From positions 1 to 47,739 of the forward strand of contig DATAAF010000118.1 in the NCBI GenBank assembly GCA_036260255.1: a stretch of DNA of 47,739 bases, written 5' to 3'. This DNA is from DASZJY01 sp036260255 (GTDB lineage: Bacteria; Actinomycetota; Acidimicrobiia; Acidimicrobiales; AC-14). The notes below the pieces were generated by a model. That model had not been told where the DNA came from and made no database searches. It worked only from the letters and a program-made list of their open reading frames with translations. Both the position numbers and the translations under genes were made by a program. Position 1 is the stretch's first letter; each line of letters starts with the position of its first letter. Shown here one piece after another: positions 15,932 to 24,543 of this stretch.

Positions 15932-17689
15932 TCAGGCGACCTTGGTGAAGAGATAGCCGTCCACCGGCGTCTGCACGACCCCCCCGGGCGCGAACAGCGC
16001 GTCCTCGAGCCGCAGGCTGTCGTCCCCCATGATGACTTCTCCGGCCTGCTCGCACCGCATCTTGATGAGGCTGTGGAACGGCGACTTGCCCCCCTCGACC
16101 GGCACGGTGTCTCCATCCGAGGCTTCCCGTTGCCGCGAGTCGTCCAGGTCACCGCCGCCCTCGGGGGAGCTGGTCGAGTCCGACTCTCCGAGCCCCGGGC
16201 TCTCGGGAGCGGCGGCCACGCTCTCACCTGTCGAGCCCGGCTGGGTCACGCTGAGGTTGCGGGTGGCGTCGCTCGGCGGGCAGGCGAGCAGCACCCGGGC
16301 ACCGACGGGCATCGCGTCCAAGACAGGGGGAAGCGTCCGCGACGGGTCACCCCGCTCCAGGCGCTCCGTGCTGTCCCGCCAGTCGACGATGTCCTCGTCG
16401 GGTACGGGACCGTCGGCGGTGAAGTAGCGCAGCTGCTCGGGCAGGTAGTTGGCCAGCAGGGGCACGAGCTGGAGGTCGGGGGAGACGACGACGTCGCCGG
16501 CGCGCAGCGAGGGCGACACCGCGTCCACCACGGCGCGCGCGTTGCTCTTCTGGTAAGGCGGCGTCTTGACCCCGATGGGCGCGGCGAGGAAGGCCACCAT
16601 CCCGAGGGCGGCGACGCTCGCCCGACCACCGTTGGCCAACCCCAGACCCAACAGGATCAAGAGCGGCGCCAGCACCACCGCGAGGTAGCGGTGCGCCCAC
16701 ACCGAGCTCAGCCAGCCGCCGAACACGACGACCGCGGGCATGATGCCCATGGCCACGGCAGCCAGCGCCGGTCGGCTCCTCCGGCGCTGCACGACCGCGG
16801 CGAGGCCGAAGCCGGCCCCCAGCCCGATGGCGAGCACCCCCTCGAGGCCCCCGAACACCATCGCGATGTCGTCACGGATCGCCACCAGCGTGGGCCGCCG
16901 CGCCCACGGCTGGAGCTCCTGGGACCGCTGGTAGAGCAGGGTCGGGAGCCAGGGGGCGTAGAGCACGGCGACGGCGCCGAAGGCGAGGGCGGCGTCGACG
17001 ACGAGCCGCCGGCGATCGGCGCTGGCCAGCAGGCAGGGAACCAGGGCGGCGCCCGCCCCGAGGAGGAGCAGCAGGCCCCAGTTGTGGGTGTACAGCAGCA
17101 GCGTCAGGAGGACGACGAACGCAGGCAGGTAGCGGCGCCGGCGGAACACGAAGGCGTGCAAGAACGTGGCGACGGTGAGGACTCCGAGGAGGACCGCCAT
17201 GGAGTACATGCGGGTCTCGTTGGCGTAGAAGGCGAGGAACGGGTTCAACGCCGCCGCCAGCGCGCACATCCAGCCGGCCCGCCGCCCGAACAGGCTCCAG
17301 CCCGCCCAGAGGGCGGCGGGGACGGCGGCCAGGGCGAAGAGGAGCGACAGCACGTGGGTGTGGACCTCCGACGTGCCGACGACCGACATCCAGACGTGGA
17401 GGATCAGGTAGTACAGCGGGGGCGAGCCGTCCTGGCGCAGGAGCTCGGGGATGTCGCCCAGCGGGTGGGAGGCGATGCCGGCGGCGATCCCCTCGTCCAG
17501 CCAGTACCACTTCGCCGCCCCGCGGCCCCAGAGGAAGGCGAGGACGGCGACCAGGCCCGCCACGGCGAGGACGTCGCCGCGCCGGCGGACCAACAGGGCG
17601 CGCCCCGCCCGCCGGACCTGGGCGACGGGTGAGAGGGGAGGCTCCCGGTCGTGGGACTCGCGCTGCTCCTCGCCGAGAGTGGTGCTCAC
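15932..17689 (-). CDS. GT39-like (PMT/ArnT type) membrane glycosyltransferase
   Basis: The 585-residue protein has a basic N-terminal tail and about eleven membrane helices. It carries the Asp-Glu loop WYWLDEGIAAGIASHPLGDI followed by RQDGSPPLYYLILHVWM, typical of dolichyl/polyprenyl-phosphate-mannose mannosyltransferases of family 39. ANETRMYSMAVLLG and LLYTHNWGLLLLLG also fit the family. The C-terminal 200 residues form a soluble extracytoplasmic domain with a Ser/Gly/Glu-rich linker. The start is GTG 17689, 19 bp after the epimerase stop. The acceptor is unknown. Confidence 0.78.
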   Translation of the reverse strand: MSTTLGEEQRESHDREPPLSPVAQVRRAGRALLVRRRGDVLAVAGLVAVLAFLWGRGAAKWYWLDEGIAAGIASHPLGDIPELLRQDGSPPLYYLILHVWMSVVGTSEVHTHVLSLLFALAAVPAALWAGWSLFGRRAGWMCALAAALNPFLAFYANETRMYSMAVLLGVLTVATFLHAFVFRRRRYLPAFVVLLTLLLYTHNWGLLLLLGAGAALVPCLLASADRRRLVVDAALAFGAVAVLYAPWLPTLLYQRSQELQPWARRPTLVAIRDDIAMVFGGLEGVLAIGLGAGFGLAAVVQRRRSRPALAAVAMGIMPAVVVFGGWLSSVWAHRYLAVVLAPLLILLGLGLANGGRASVAALGMVAFLAAPIGVKTPPYQKSNARAVVDAVSPSLRAGDVVVSPDLQLVPLLANYLPEQLRYFTADGPVPDEDIVDWRDSTERLERGDPSRTLPPVLDAMPVGARVLLACPPSDATRNLSVTQPGSTGESVAAAPESPGLGESDSTSSPEGGGDLDDSRQREASDGDTVPVEGGKSPFHSLIKMRCEQAGEVIMGDDSLRLEDALFAPGGVVQTPVDGYLFTKVA

Positions 17690-17708
17690 GCGCTCTCGCC
17701 GTGCTCGC

Positions 17709-18746
17709 TCAGGAGAGCCACTTCAGGACGCGGATGAGGCCCATTTCCGCCGGCCGCCGGTGAGCCGACGCGTGGGTCCGGGAATGGATGTCCTCGTAGT
17801 CGCGCTCGTAGGCCTTGTACGCCTGGGCGAGCATCTCCTCGTTGGTGGCGGTGGGCCGCCAGCCGAGCGCCGCCTTGATCCTCGAGGTGTCGAAGACGAA
17901 GTCCTCGGCGATCATGCGGTAGTGGTACGGCCCGAGGGGTGAGAGCTTGAGGGCGCTGGCGAGCCGCATGGCCGCCAGCGTCGGCCGCTTGGGGAGCGAC
18001 GCCACCCGAGCGCCCGTCCCGGCCTGCCGGGCGACGAACTCGTAGATCTCCCGCAGCGACTTCACGTCGTCGGAGCCGACGTTGAACACGGCGGATCCTT
18101 CGGCGTGGAGGCTCAGCACGCACGCATCGGCGAGGTCGGGCGCGAACACGAACTGGTAGCGGTTGCTGCCGTCGCCCACCACCCAGACCCTGCGGCCCTC
18201 GTGGATGAAGTCGAACAGGATGGCCAGGAGGCCCAGGCGACCGCTGTCGATGATGGTGGGCGTCCGCAGGATCACCACGTCGAGCTCCCCGGTGCGGGCC
18301 TGGAGGACCTTCTCCGCCTCCCACTTCGAGCGGCCGTAGATCTCCACCGGCTCGGGCAGGTCGTCCTCGGTGACGGGCCGGTGGAGGTTCCTGCCCCAGA
18401 GGCAGTTCGAGGAGATGAACACGAACTTGGCGACGTGGTGGGCGGCCGCCAGCTCGGCCAGGACCCGGGTGCCCTCCACGTTCGACGTCCAGAGCGCACG
18501 CTCGTCCTTGACGTCGTGGGCCAGCAGGGCGGCGCAGTGGAAGACGGCGTCGAACCGGTGCTCGGCGAACAGCGCGTCGAGAAAGCTCCTGTCCCGGATG
18601 TCGCCCTCGACCGAGCGGAGCCGCGGGTGCGTCTCCCAGTCGGGCTGGAGGTCGACGCTCACGCAGTCGAACCCCTCGTCGAGCAGCCGGCGCTTCAGGA
18701 TGCCCCCGAAGAACCCGGCCCCGCCTGTCACCAGAGCTCTGGTCAT
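17709..18746 (-). CDS. NAD-dependent epimerase/dehydratase (extended SDR)
   Basis: The 345-residue protein is an extended short-chain dehydrogenase acting on a nucleotide or lipid-linked sugar. The NAD-binding motif is TGGAGFFGG at residues 8-16, with VSVDLQ ending the second strand. The Ser and YxxxK active site are in FISSNCLWG and IYGRSKWEAEK. The sugar-binding half has VVGDGSNRYQFVFAPDLADA and VGSDDVKSLREIYEFV. The exact sugar cannot be assigned. It lies between the amidase and the GT39-like gene on one strand, so it may make a precursor for the same glycan. The start is ATG 18746. Confidence 0.82.
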   Translation of the reverse strand: MTRALVTGGAGFFGGILKRRLLDEGFDCVSVDLQPDWETHPRLRSVEGDIRDRSFLDALFAEHRFDAVFHCAALLAHDVKDERALWTSNVEGTRVLAELAAAHHVAKFVFISSNCLWGRNLHRPVTEDDLPEPVEIYGRSKWEAEKVLQARTGELDVVILRTPTIIDSGRLGLLAILFDFIHEGRRVWVVGDGSNRYQFVFAPDLADACVLSLHAEGSAVFNVGSDDVKSLREIYEFVARQAGTGARVASLPKRPTLAAMRLASALKLSPLGPYHYRMIAEDFVFDTSRIKAALGWRPTATNEEMLAQAYKAYERDYEDIHSRTHASAHRRPAEMGLIRVLKWLS

Positions 18747-18839
18747 CGCCGCCTCAGCCCTCCCCGGGCGATCCCGTCGTCCAGGTCGTCCGGACGTGCG
18801 CGCTGATCGTACCCCCGGGGCCGGCGTCGCTCGGGCCGC

Positions 18840-20345
18840 TCACACCTGCGGCCGGGCCCACTGCTGGTTGGCACCTCCGTGCCACGGCCACTGGATGATG
18901 CGCGCCCCGTCGGCGGTCGAGTCACCTTCGACGTCGAGCACGTGGCCGCTGCGTACCGAGGTGATCCGGAGACGGTCGGTCCCCGGCACCGGGTCCAGCC
19001 GCCACTGCTGGTTGGCACCTCCGTGCCACGGCCACTGGATCACCGGGGCGCCCGGGGCGGTCGAGTCGCCGGCCACGTCGAGCACCTGGCCGCTGTGCAC
19101 GGCGACGATGCGGTAGGCGTCGCCGCCCAGGAGGACCAGGTTCCACTTCTGGTTGGCCCCGCCGTGGCCCGGCCACTGGATGACCGCCGCCCCCGGGGTC
19201 ATGGAGACGCCGGCGACGTCCATGCGCTTGTTGGTCCGCGCCGACACGAACGCGTACGAGGGCTCCCGGACCCGCTCCCCCAGCTCGTTACGGAGCTGGG
19301 GCAGCAGGTTGTACGGGACCTGCCCGGGGCACTCGGTGGCGTTGACGTCACGGTGGCCGATCACCGTCGGGATCGTGCGGCCGCCGGTGTTCACCGTGCC
19401 GAGGGGGTTGATGTTGTGGATCGCCAGCTTCCACGCCAGCAGCGCCCGCAGCGAGTTGTACATCGACGGCGGGACGGGTGCGTTCGAGAAGGTCCCGAGC
19501 AGGGCCACGCCCGTGCTCCCGTTGTTGAAGCCGAGGGCGTGGGCGCCGATGACGGCCGATGCCGTCCCGCCGAACCGCCCCTCGAACACCGTCCCGAAGC
19601 GGTCGACGACGAAGTTGTAGCCGATGTCGCACCACTTGTTGGTCTTGGTGTGGAACTCGTAGATCGCCCGCATGATCCGGGGCGAGTCGGCCGCCGAGTA
19701 GGCGTTGCTGTTGACGGTGTGGTGCACCACCGCGAAGCGGACCGCCGGCGCGTACTCGGGGTTGCCGTTGCACCCGGCCGCGAAGCGGCGGAGCGACTCG
19801 TCGGCGCCCCATCCCGCCCGGCTCACGATGCCGGGGTTGGCCGGTGCCGCCCCAGCCCGCCGCACGCCCCTCGGCGGCCTGGGCTCCTCCGAGCGCAGGG
19901 CGTGGAGCTTGAGGTCGCGGAGCTCCCCCTCGGTCACCCGGACCTCGACCCGCCGGACGTCCTTGCCCACCCACAGAGGCCCGGCGGTGGTGAAGTCACG
20001 GTGCTCGCGGGAGCCGGGGTCCGGCCCCTCGAAGGGGTCGCCGTGCACGGGCGCCCAGTCGCTCCAGCCGTCCCCGTTCCTCGTCCGGACCTCGACCGTC
20101 CCCTCGGTCCTGCCCTTCCACTCGAACCCCACGAGTTGGGTGGGCTGCCCGGTCTCGACCGACTTCCGCCAGCCCTGCCGCACGGGCTCGGTGCTGAGCG
20201 TCTGGACCTTGTCGGAGACCGGAGGGGCCGCCGCGGGCCGGACCGTGGGGACGACCAGTCCGGTGGTGACCAGGCTGGTCGCGGCGGCGGCCGGAACGGT
20301 CTTGGCCAGGAGGCGTCGAAGGGCTCGAAGGGGGCTTGAGATCAT
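18840..20345 (-). CDS. Secreted PGRP/amidase_2-type N-acetylmuramoyl-L-alanine amidase with ricin-B lectin repeats
   Basis: About 501 residues. A signal peptide (LLAKTVPAAAATSLVTTG) is followed by a beta-rich domain, then a zinc amidase domain. The amidase domain has SRAGWGADESLRR, the zinc His in FAVVHHTVNSN, the Tyr of WCDIGYNFVVDRFG, and the second His/Cys ligands in IGHRDVNATECPG. The C-terminal third holds three ricin-B repeats ending in QWPGHGGANQKW or QWPWHGGANQQW. The enzyme would cut the muramoyl-Ala bond of peptidoglycan outside the cell while binding a carbohydrate. ATG 20396 is also in frame and would add 17 basic residues; ATG 20345 gives a normal signal peptide. Confidence 0.9.
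   Translation of the reverse strand: MISSPLRALRRLLAKTVPAAAATSLVTTGLVVPTVRPAAAPPVSDKVQTLSTEPVRQGWRKSVETGQPTQLVGFEWKGRTEGTVEVRTRNGDGWSDWAPVHGDPFEGPDPGSREHRDFTTAGPLWVGKDVRRVEVRVTEGELRDLKLHALRSEEPRPPRGVRRAGAAPANPGIVSRAGWGADESLRRFAAGCNGNPEYAPAVRFAVVHHTVNSNAYSAADSPRIMRAIYEFHTKTNKWCDIGYNFVVDRFGTVFEGRFGGTASAVIGAHALGFNNGSTGVALLGTFSNAPVPPSMYNSLRALLAWKLAIHNINPLGTVNTGGRTIPTVIGHRDVNATECPGQVPYNLLPQLRNELGERVREPSYAFVSARTNKRMDVAGVSMTPGAAVIQWPGHGGANQKWNLVLLGGDAYRIVAVHSGQVLDVAGDSTAPGAPVIQWPWHGGANQQWRLDPVPGTDRLRITSVRSGHVLDVEGDSTADGARIIQWPWHGGANQQWARPQV
18858..18896. repeat. 39-bp direct repeat, copy 1 (ricin-B repeat)
   Basis: This stretch is identical base for base to 19002-19040, 144 bp away, within the amidase gene. 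The period equals one 48-residue ricin-B unit and encodes the shared WPWHGGANQQW end. A third, diverged copy ends near 19181. Confidence 0.9.
19002..19040. repeat. 39-bp direct repeat, copy 2 (ricin-B repeat)
   Basis: Exact copy of 18858-18896, in the same reading frame of the amidase gene. Identity at synonymous sites suggests recent internal duplication or gene conversion. Confidence 0.9.
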
Positions 20346-20509
20346 GGCTCGGCCAGGGCGTCGCGCCGCGCGCCGGGGAAGTTGGCGGTGCGCCATGTTG
20401 CCAACCGGCGCCCTGGCTGTCGAGTCACCGGCGCCCCGGCTGCGGCGGGGTCCTCCGAGTAGCTTCGCCCTGAGATGAGGCCGCCGTCCCGCCGAACCCC
20501 TCCTTCACG

Positions 20510-21481
20510 GTGATCGTGACCCTGGCGGGTGGGGTGGGAGCCTCGCGGTTCCTCCGCGGCCTCGTCGCCGTCGCCGATGCGGCGTCGGTCACCGCCGTCG
20601 TCAACACCGGCGACGACGTCGTCCTCCACGGGCTGCGGGTCAGCCCGGACCTCGACACCGTCACCTATGCCCTCGCGGGCGTCGCCGACGCCGAGCAGGG
20701 CTGGGGGCTGGCGGGCGAGAGCTGGACGGTCATGGAGGCCCTCGAGCGCCTGCGCCCGGCCGCCCCCGAGTCGTCGGCGGCCGGGGCCACGTGGTTCCGC
20801 CTCGGCGACCGCGACCTGGCCACCCACCTCTACCGGACCCAGCGCCTTCTCGAGGGGGCGCCGCTGTCGGAGGTCACCACCGAGCTGGCCCGCGCCTTCG
20901 GGCTGGCGTGCCGGCTCCTCCCCATGACCGACGACCGGGTCGAGACCCGCGTGGAGGTGGACGGCCACGGGGAGATGGGCTTCCAGGAGTACTTCGTGGC
21001 CCACCGCCACGCAGTGGCCGTGCGGTCGGTGCGCTTCTCCGGGGCCGACGCCGCCCAGCCCGCGCCGGGGGTGGTCGAGGCGATCCACGCGGCCGATCGG
21101 GTGGTGATCGCCCCGTCGAACCCCGTCCTCTCGATCGGCCCGGTGCTGGCGTTGGCGGCCATCGACGAGGCGGTGGCGGCCCGCCGGGAGGACGCGGTGG
21201 CGGTCTCCCCCATCGTGGCGGGCGCCGCCCTGCGCGGGCCGGCGGCCCGCCTGTTGGCCGAGCTGGGTCACGAGTCGACGGTGGTGGGCGTCGCCCGGCT
21301 CTGGGCACCGTGGGCGGCGACCCTTGTCGTCGACGACGCCGACGCCGCTTTGGCCGGCTCGGTGGAGGAGGAGGGCGTGCGCTGCGTCGTCGCCCCCACG
21401 GTGATGCGGACGCCCGCCGACGCCGCCGCCCTGGCCCGAACGGTGCTCGCCGCCGGCCATGGGGCATCGGCCGACCGGTGA
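20510..21481 (+). CDS. cofD: 2-phospho-L-lactate transferase (F420 biosynthesis)
   Basis: The 323-residue CofD/FbiA protein joins a phospho-lactate or phosphoenolpyruvate-derived moiety to the deazaflavin Fo, giving (dehydro-)F420-0. The N-terminal IVTLAGGVGASRFLRGL, then VNTGDDVVLHGLRVSPDLDT, MTDDRVETRV, MGFQEYFVAHRH and APSNPVLSIGPVL are hallmark segments. Length is usual for the family (about 310-330). The start is GTG 20510, placed right before the first strand. The gene is divergent from the amidase gene and overlaps cofE by 4 bp. Mycobacterial fbiA-fbiB has the same order. Confidence 0.95.
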   Translation: MIVTLAGGVGASRFLRGLVAVADAASVTAVVNTGDDVVLHGLRVSPDLDTVTYALAGVADAEQGWGLAGESWTVMEALERLRPAAPESSAAGATWFRLGDRDLATHLYRTQRLLEGAPLSEVTTELARAFGLACRLLPMTDDRVETRVEVDGHGEMGFQEYFVAHRHAVAVRSVRFSGADAAQPAPGVVEAIHAADRVVIAPSNPVLSIGPVLALAAIDEAVAARREDAVAVSPIVAGAALRGPAARLLAELGHESTVVGVARLWAPWAATLVVDDADAALAGSVEEEGVRCVVAPTVMRTPADAAALARTVLAAGHGASADR

Positions 21482-22176
21482 GGGCTCTCAGCGTCGTTCC
21501 CGTCGAGGGGATCCCCGAGATCCGCCCCGGCGACGTGCTGGCCGAGCTGGTCGCCGAGCGGGCCGACCTGGCCGCCGGTGACGTGGTGGTGGTCACCCAG
21601 AAGGTCGTCTCCAAGGCCGAGGGGCGGTTGGTCGAGGTCGACCACTCCGACCTGGCCGCTCGGGCGGCCGTGGTGCAGGCCGAGTCGGTCCGGGTGCTGC
21701 GCCGGCGGGACGAGCTCACGGTGGCGGAGACGCGGCACGGCTTCGTCTGCGCCAACGCGGGTGTCGACCTCTCGAACGTGCCCGCCGGCACGGCCGCCCT
21801 GCTCCCCGTCGATCCGGACCGCTCGGCGCGGCGCATCCGCGACGGGCTGCGGGCGCGGGCGGGCGTGGAGGTGGCGGTGATCGTGTCGGACAGCTTCGGC
21901 CGGCCCTGGCGCCGGGGCGTCACCGACGTTGCCATCGGCTGCGCCGGCATCGCCGCCGTCGTCGACCTCCGGGGCACCGCCGATGCCGCCGGGCGGACCT
22001 TGACCGTGACCGAGGTGGCGGTGGCCGACGAGCTGGCCGCCGCCGCCGAGCTGGTGATGGGCAAGTCCGCCGGCGTCCCGGTCGCCCTGGTCAGGGGCGT
22101 CGACCCCGCCTGGCTCCGCGAGGGTTCGGTGAAGGCCGAGCTGGTGCGCCGCCCCCAGGAGGACCTGTTCCGGTAG
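21478..22176 (+). CDS. cofE: Coenzyme F420-0:L-glutamate ligase
   Basis: The 232-residue protein adds gamma-linked glutamates to F420-0 using GTP. Recognisable parts are VVPVEGIPEIRPGD, DVVVVTQKVVSKAEGR, RHGFVCANAGVDLSNV, VIVSDSFGRPWRRGVTDVAIG and MGKSAGVPVALVRG. It matches only the N-terminal ligase half of mycobacterial FbiB; the C-terminal FMN reductase domain is absent. GTG 21478 overlaps the cofD stop (GTGA). It converges on the SnoaL-like gene. Confidence 0.93.
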   Translation: MRALSVVPVEGIPEIRPGDVLAELVAERADLAAGDVVVVTQKVVSKAEGRLVEVDHSDLAARAAVVQAESVRVLRRRDELTVAETRHGFVCANAGVDLSNVPAGTAALLPVDPDRSARRIRDGLRARAGVEVAVIVSDSFGRPWRRGVTDVAIGCAGIAAVVDLRGTADAAGRTLTVTEVAVADELAAAAELVMGKSAGVPVALVRGVDPAWLREGSVKAELVRRPQEDLFR

Positions 22177-22212
22177 GTCTCCCCTGGGACCGGTGGGTGC
22201 CCCGGCGAGCGC

Positions 22213-22716
22213 TCACCGCCGCCGACGGAGCCGCGGCACCACCGCGTTGAACGCGCCTCGCAAGAGGCGGTCCATGGAGGAGTCGGCCCGCGGGAGCATG
22301 CCGATCTGGCGCGCGAACTGGGCGCCGTCGTAGTAGATCGTGTTGTGGCCGATGAGGCCGTCGCGGATCTCCATGACGTCGCAGCCCTTGAGGTCGATCC
22401 GGCTGCCCGTCGGGCGAAAGCCGGCGAAGGGGGCACCCGAGAAGGTGCCGGTGAGGCGCCAGGTGACGACGGCGAGGTCCGGGCCGGCAAGCACCCTCTC
22501 GACGGCCATCTGGATGTCCGGCAGGGCGGCGATCAGCTCGGCGAAGAACTGTCGAACACCATCCCGCCCCCGCACCGTCCGACCCAAGGCGAGCAGCTCG
22601 TCGGCGTAGTGCTCGGGATGCCCACAGAGCACGAGGGCGTCCGGGTCGTGGGCGTTGATCGCGGCAAACGCCGTGCGGGCCGTCTCCTCGGAGATCCTCG
22701 CAGGGTCCGCCTCCAT
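22213..22716 (-). CDS. SnoaL-like (NTF2 fold) polyketide-cyclase-type protein
   Basis: The 167-residue protein has the SnoaL/NTF2-like layout: helix ARTAFAAINAHDPDALV, then GRDGVRQFFAELIAALPDIQMAVER, the beta strands AVVTWRLTGTF and FRPTGSRIDLKGCDVMEIRDGLI, and IYYDGAQFARQIGMLP. Members include ester cyclases, isomerases and many proteins of unknown function, so no reaction is assigned. The frame is open upstream, but ATG 22716 begins the homologous part. It is last in the long minus-strand run. Confidence 0.8.
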   Translation of the reverse strand: MEADPARISEETARTAFAAINAHDPDALVLCGHPEHYADELLALGRTVRGRDGVRQFFAELIAALPDIQMAVERVLAGPDLAVVTWRLTGTFSGAPFAGFRPTGSRIDLKGCDVMEIRDGLIGHNTIYYDGAQFARQIGMLPRADSSMDRLLRGAFNAVVPRLRRRR

Positions 22717-22832
22717 CGCCTCATTCCGGGTTCCGGGAACCGGGCGGCAGTCTACTTCCAGCCACATCTGGACGGTCAGGGCCCGGTGGTCGCCGGCGGC
22801 GGACGTTGGCTCCCCTGCCACGCGTGAGGCCG

Positions 22833-23441
22833 TTACGCCAGCTGGAGGCTCGTGGCGATCCGGTCGAGGTCGGGGCTCTGGCCGACGAGCGTCAGGATGA
22901 ACGCCCTCCCCCGGCGGACGACGTAGTACTGGGACTCCTGCAGCTCGACCGACCCGCCCGTCCCCGGGTACTGGACCCGGAAGCGCTGGCGGATGGCGGG
23001 GACGCCGTCCAAGGTCGTCTTCTCCTGGGTGAGGCCCGTGGCACCCGTCTGTCGAAGCCGGATCGCCGCGCCCGAAGCCATGTCGTCGAGGTCCGAGTCG
23101 GAGGGGAGGACGATCAGGTTGGCGGTCGAGCCGGTGGCGGGATCGACGACGGCGAGCCGGGCGCCCTCGCGGACGGCGCCCTTGAGCTGGGTGAGCGGGG
23201 GGCCCATTCGCTCGTTGTCGCGGCGGAGCCCCTCGGCGACGCCGTCGAAGCTCCCGATCTCGGTGGGGAGCTGGCGCCAGCTCTCGGGGACGCTCACCGC
23301 AAAGCCGATGGTCTCGTCCTGCACGACCGTGAAGCCGGGCGGCGCAGCGGCGTCGAGCGGGCGCGCCGGCTCCTCGTCGTCCGACCCGCACCCGACGACG
23401 ACGGCGAGGACCGCCACGACCGTCACCAGCCACCGGCGCAC
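22833..23441 (-). CDS. Predicted lipoprotein of unknown function
   Basis: The 202-residue protein starts MRRWLVTVVAVLAVVVGC-GSDD; the lipobox VVGC puts the lipidated Cys at residue 18. The mature part has GFTVVQDETIGFAVSVPESW and LRQTGATGLTQEKTTLDGVPAIRQRF, resembling the PsbP/DcrB-like fold of small exported proteins, and ends with IATSLQLA. It lies 40 bp after the galE-like gene and may belong to the same transcript. The function is unknown. Confidence 0.78.
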   Translation of the reverse strand: MRRWLVTVVAVLAVVVGCGSDDEEPARPLDAAAPPGFTVVQDETIGFAVSVPESWRQLPTEIGSFDGVAEGLRRDNERMGPPLTQLKGAVREGARLAVVDPATGSTANLIVLPSDSDLDDMASGAAIRLRQTGATGLTQEKTTLDGVPAIRQRFRVQYPGTGGSVELQESQYYVVRRGRAFILTLVGQSPDLDRIATSLQLA

Positions 23442-23481
23442 CGGAACCTCCTCCTCGGTCGCTCTCCGCGAGCGGTGAACG

Positions 23482-24441
23482 CTACCCCGGGCGCGCCGAG
23501 GCGCCCTGATCGCGGAACCAGCGCAGCACCTTCCCGGTTCCGACCTCGAGGGAGGTCCAGGCCTGCCAGCCCAGCTGCAGGGCGGCCCGCCCTGGGTCGA
23601 GGGCTGACCGGGCCAGCTCGCCCGGTCGGGGCGGGGCGTACCGGACTCCGGTCGTGACGCCGGCCAGCTCGGCCATGACCTCGTAGAGGGTGTTCACCGA
23701 CACCTCGACGCCGGTGCCCACGTTCACGAGGAGCCCGTCGCCCTTCACCGCCGCCCGGGCGAAGGCGTCGACGACGTCGTCGACGTAGACGAAGTCGCGC
23801 GTCTGGCGGCCGTCGCCGAAGATCGTGCACTGCTGCCCGCTGAGGAGGAGGCCGGCGAAGATGGCCACCACGCCGGCCTCGCCGTGGGGGTCCTGGCGGG
23901 GGCCGTAGACGTTGCCCAGGGCCAGCGAGGTGAACTCGACGCCGTGGAGCTCCCGGTAGGCGGCCAGGTAGTCGCCGGCCGCCTTCTTCGAGACGCCGTA
24001 CGGCGACAGCGGGCGCTGGGGGGCGGTCTCGCGGACCGGAAGCTCCTTGGGCTCGCCGTAGAGGGTGCCGCCACTGGCGGCGAAGACCACCTTGCGCGTG
24101 CCGGCGGCGCGGGCGCCCTCGAGCACGTTGATCGTGCCGATGATGTTGACCTCGGCGTCGAAGACGGGCCTGGCGACCGACACCCGGACGTCGGCCTGGG
24201 CGGCCAGGTGGAACACCACCTCGGGCCGGCGGTGGACCATGAGCTCGACCAGCCCGGGCGAGCGGATGTCGAGGCGGTGGAAGGTCACCTCGTACGCCGG
24301 GTTGGACCGGGCTTCGGCCAGGTTGGCCAGCGAGCCGGTGGACAGGTCGTCGACGACGTCGACGGAGTGCCCCTCGGCCAGCAGCCGGTCGACCAGGGTC
24401 GAGCCGATGAAGCCGGCCCCTCCCGTCACCATCGCCCTCAT
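23482..24441 (-). CDS. galE: UDP-glucose 4-epimerase-like NAD-dependent epimerase
   Basis: The 319-residue extended SDR interconverts UDP-hexoses, most likely UDP-glucose and UDP-galactose. The NAD motif is TGGAGFIGS, with VDDLSTGSLANL following; the active site has AASGGTLYGEP and SPYGVSKKAAGDY (YxxxK). ALGNVYGPRQDPHGEAGVVAIF and the substrate loop FGDGRQTRDFVYVDDVVDAF match GalE-type enzymes, including mycobacterial GalE. It follows the mannose-1-P guanylyltransferase by 102 bp. A related UDP-sugar epimerase activity cannot be excluded. Confidence 0.82.
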   Translation of the reverse strand: MRAMVTGGAGFIGSTLVDRLLAEGHSVDVVDDLSTGSLANLAEARSNPAYEVTFHRLDIRSPGLVELMVHRRPEVVFHLAAQADVRVSVARPVFDAEVNIIGTINVLEGARAAGTRKVVFAASGGTLYGEPKELPVRETAPQRPLSPYGVSKKAAGDYLAAYRELHGVEFTSLALGNVYGPRQDPHGEAGVVAIFAGLLLSGQQCTIFGDGRQTRDFVYVDDVVDAFARAAVKGDGLLVNVGTGVEVSVNTLYEVMAELAGVTTGVRYAPPRPGELARSALDPGRAALQLGWQAWTSLEVGTGKVLRWFRDQGASARPG

Positions 24442-24471
24442 GGCCGCGACCTCCCCGCCGCGAACCTCGTG

Positions 24472-24501
24472 CGATCGACCCCCCTACGTGCCAGTCGATC
24501 G
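24472..24501. repeat. Inverted repeat between manB-like and galE-like genes
   Basis: Perfect 8-bp arms CGATCGAC (24472-24479) and GTCGATCG (24494-24501) flank a 14-nt loop in the 102-bp gap. No T-tract follows on the minus strand, so a simple intrinsic terminator is not evident. It may be a processing or attenuation hairpin, or a protein site. Confidence 0.45.
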
Positions 24502-24543
24502 AACAACGTCCGCAGGAGGGGGCGACGTGAGGACGGGGCCACG

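Noticed and set aside
15767..17632. 621-codon plus-strand frame over the GT39-like gene
   Set aside because: Gly/Glu/His-rich shadow translation without domains; the minus strand has coherent membrane helices.
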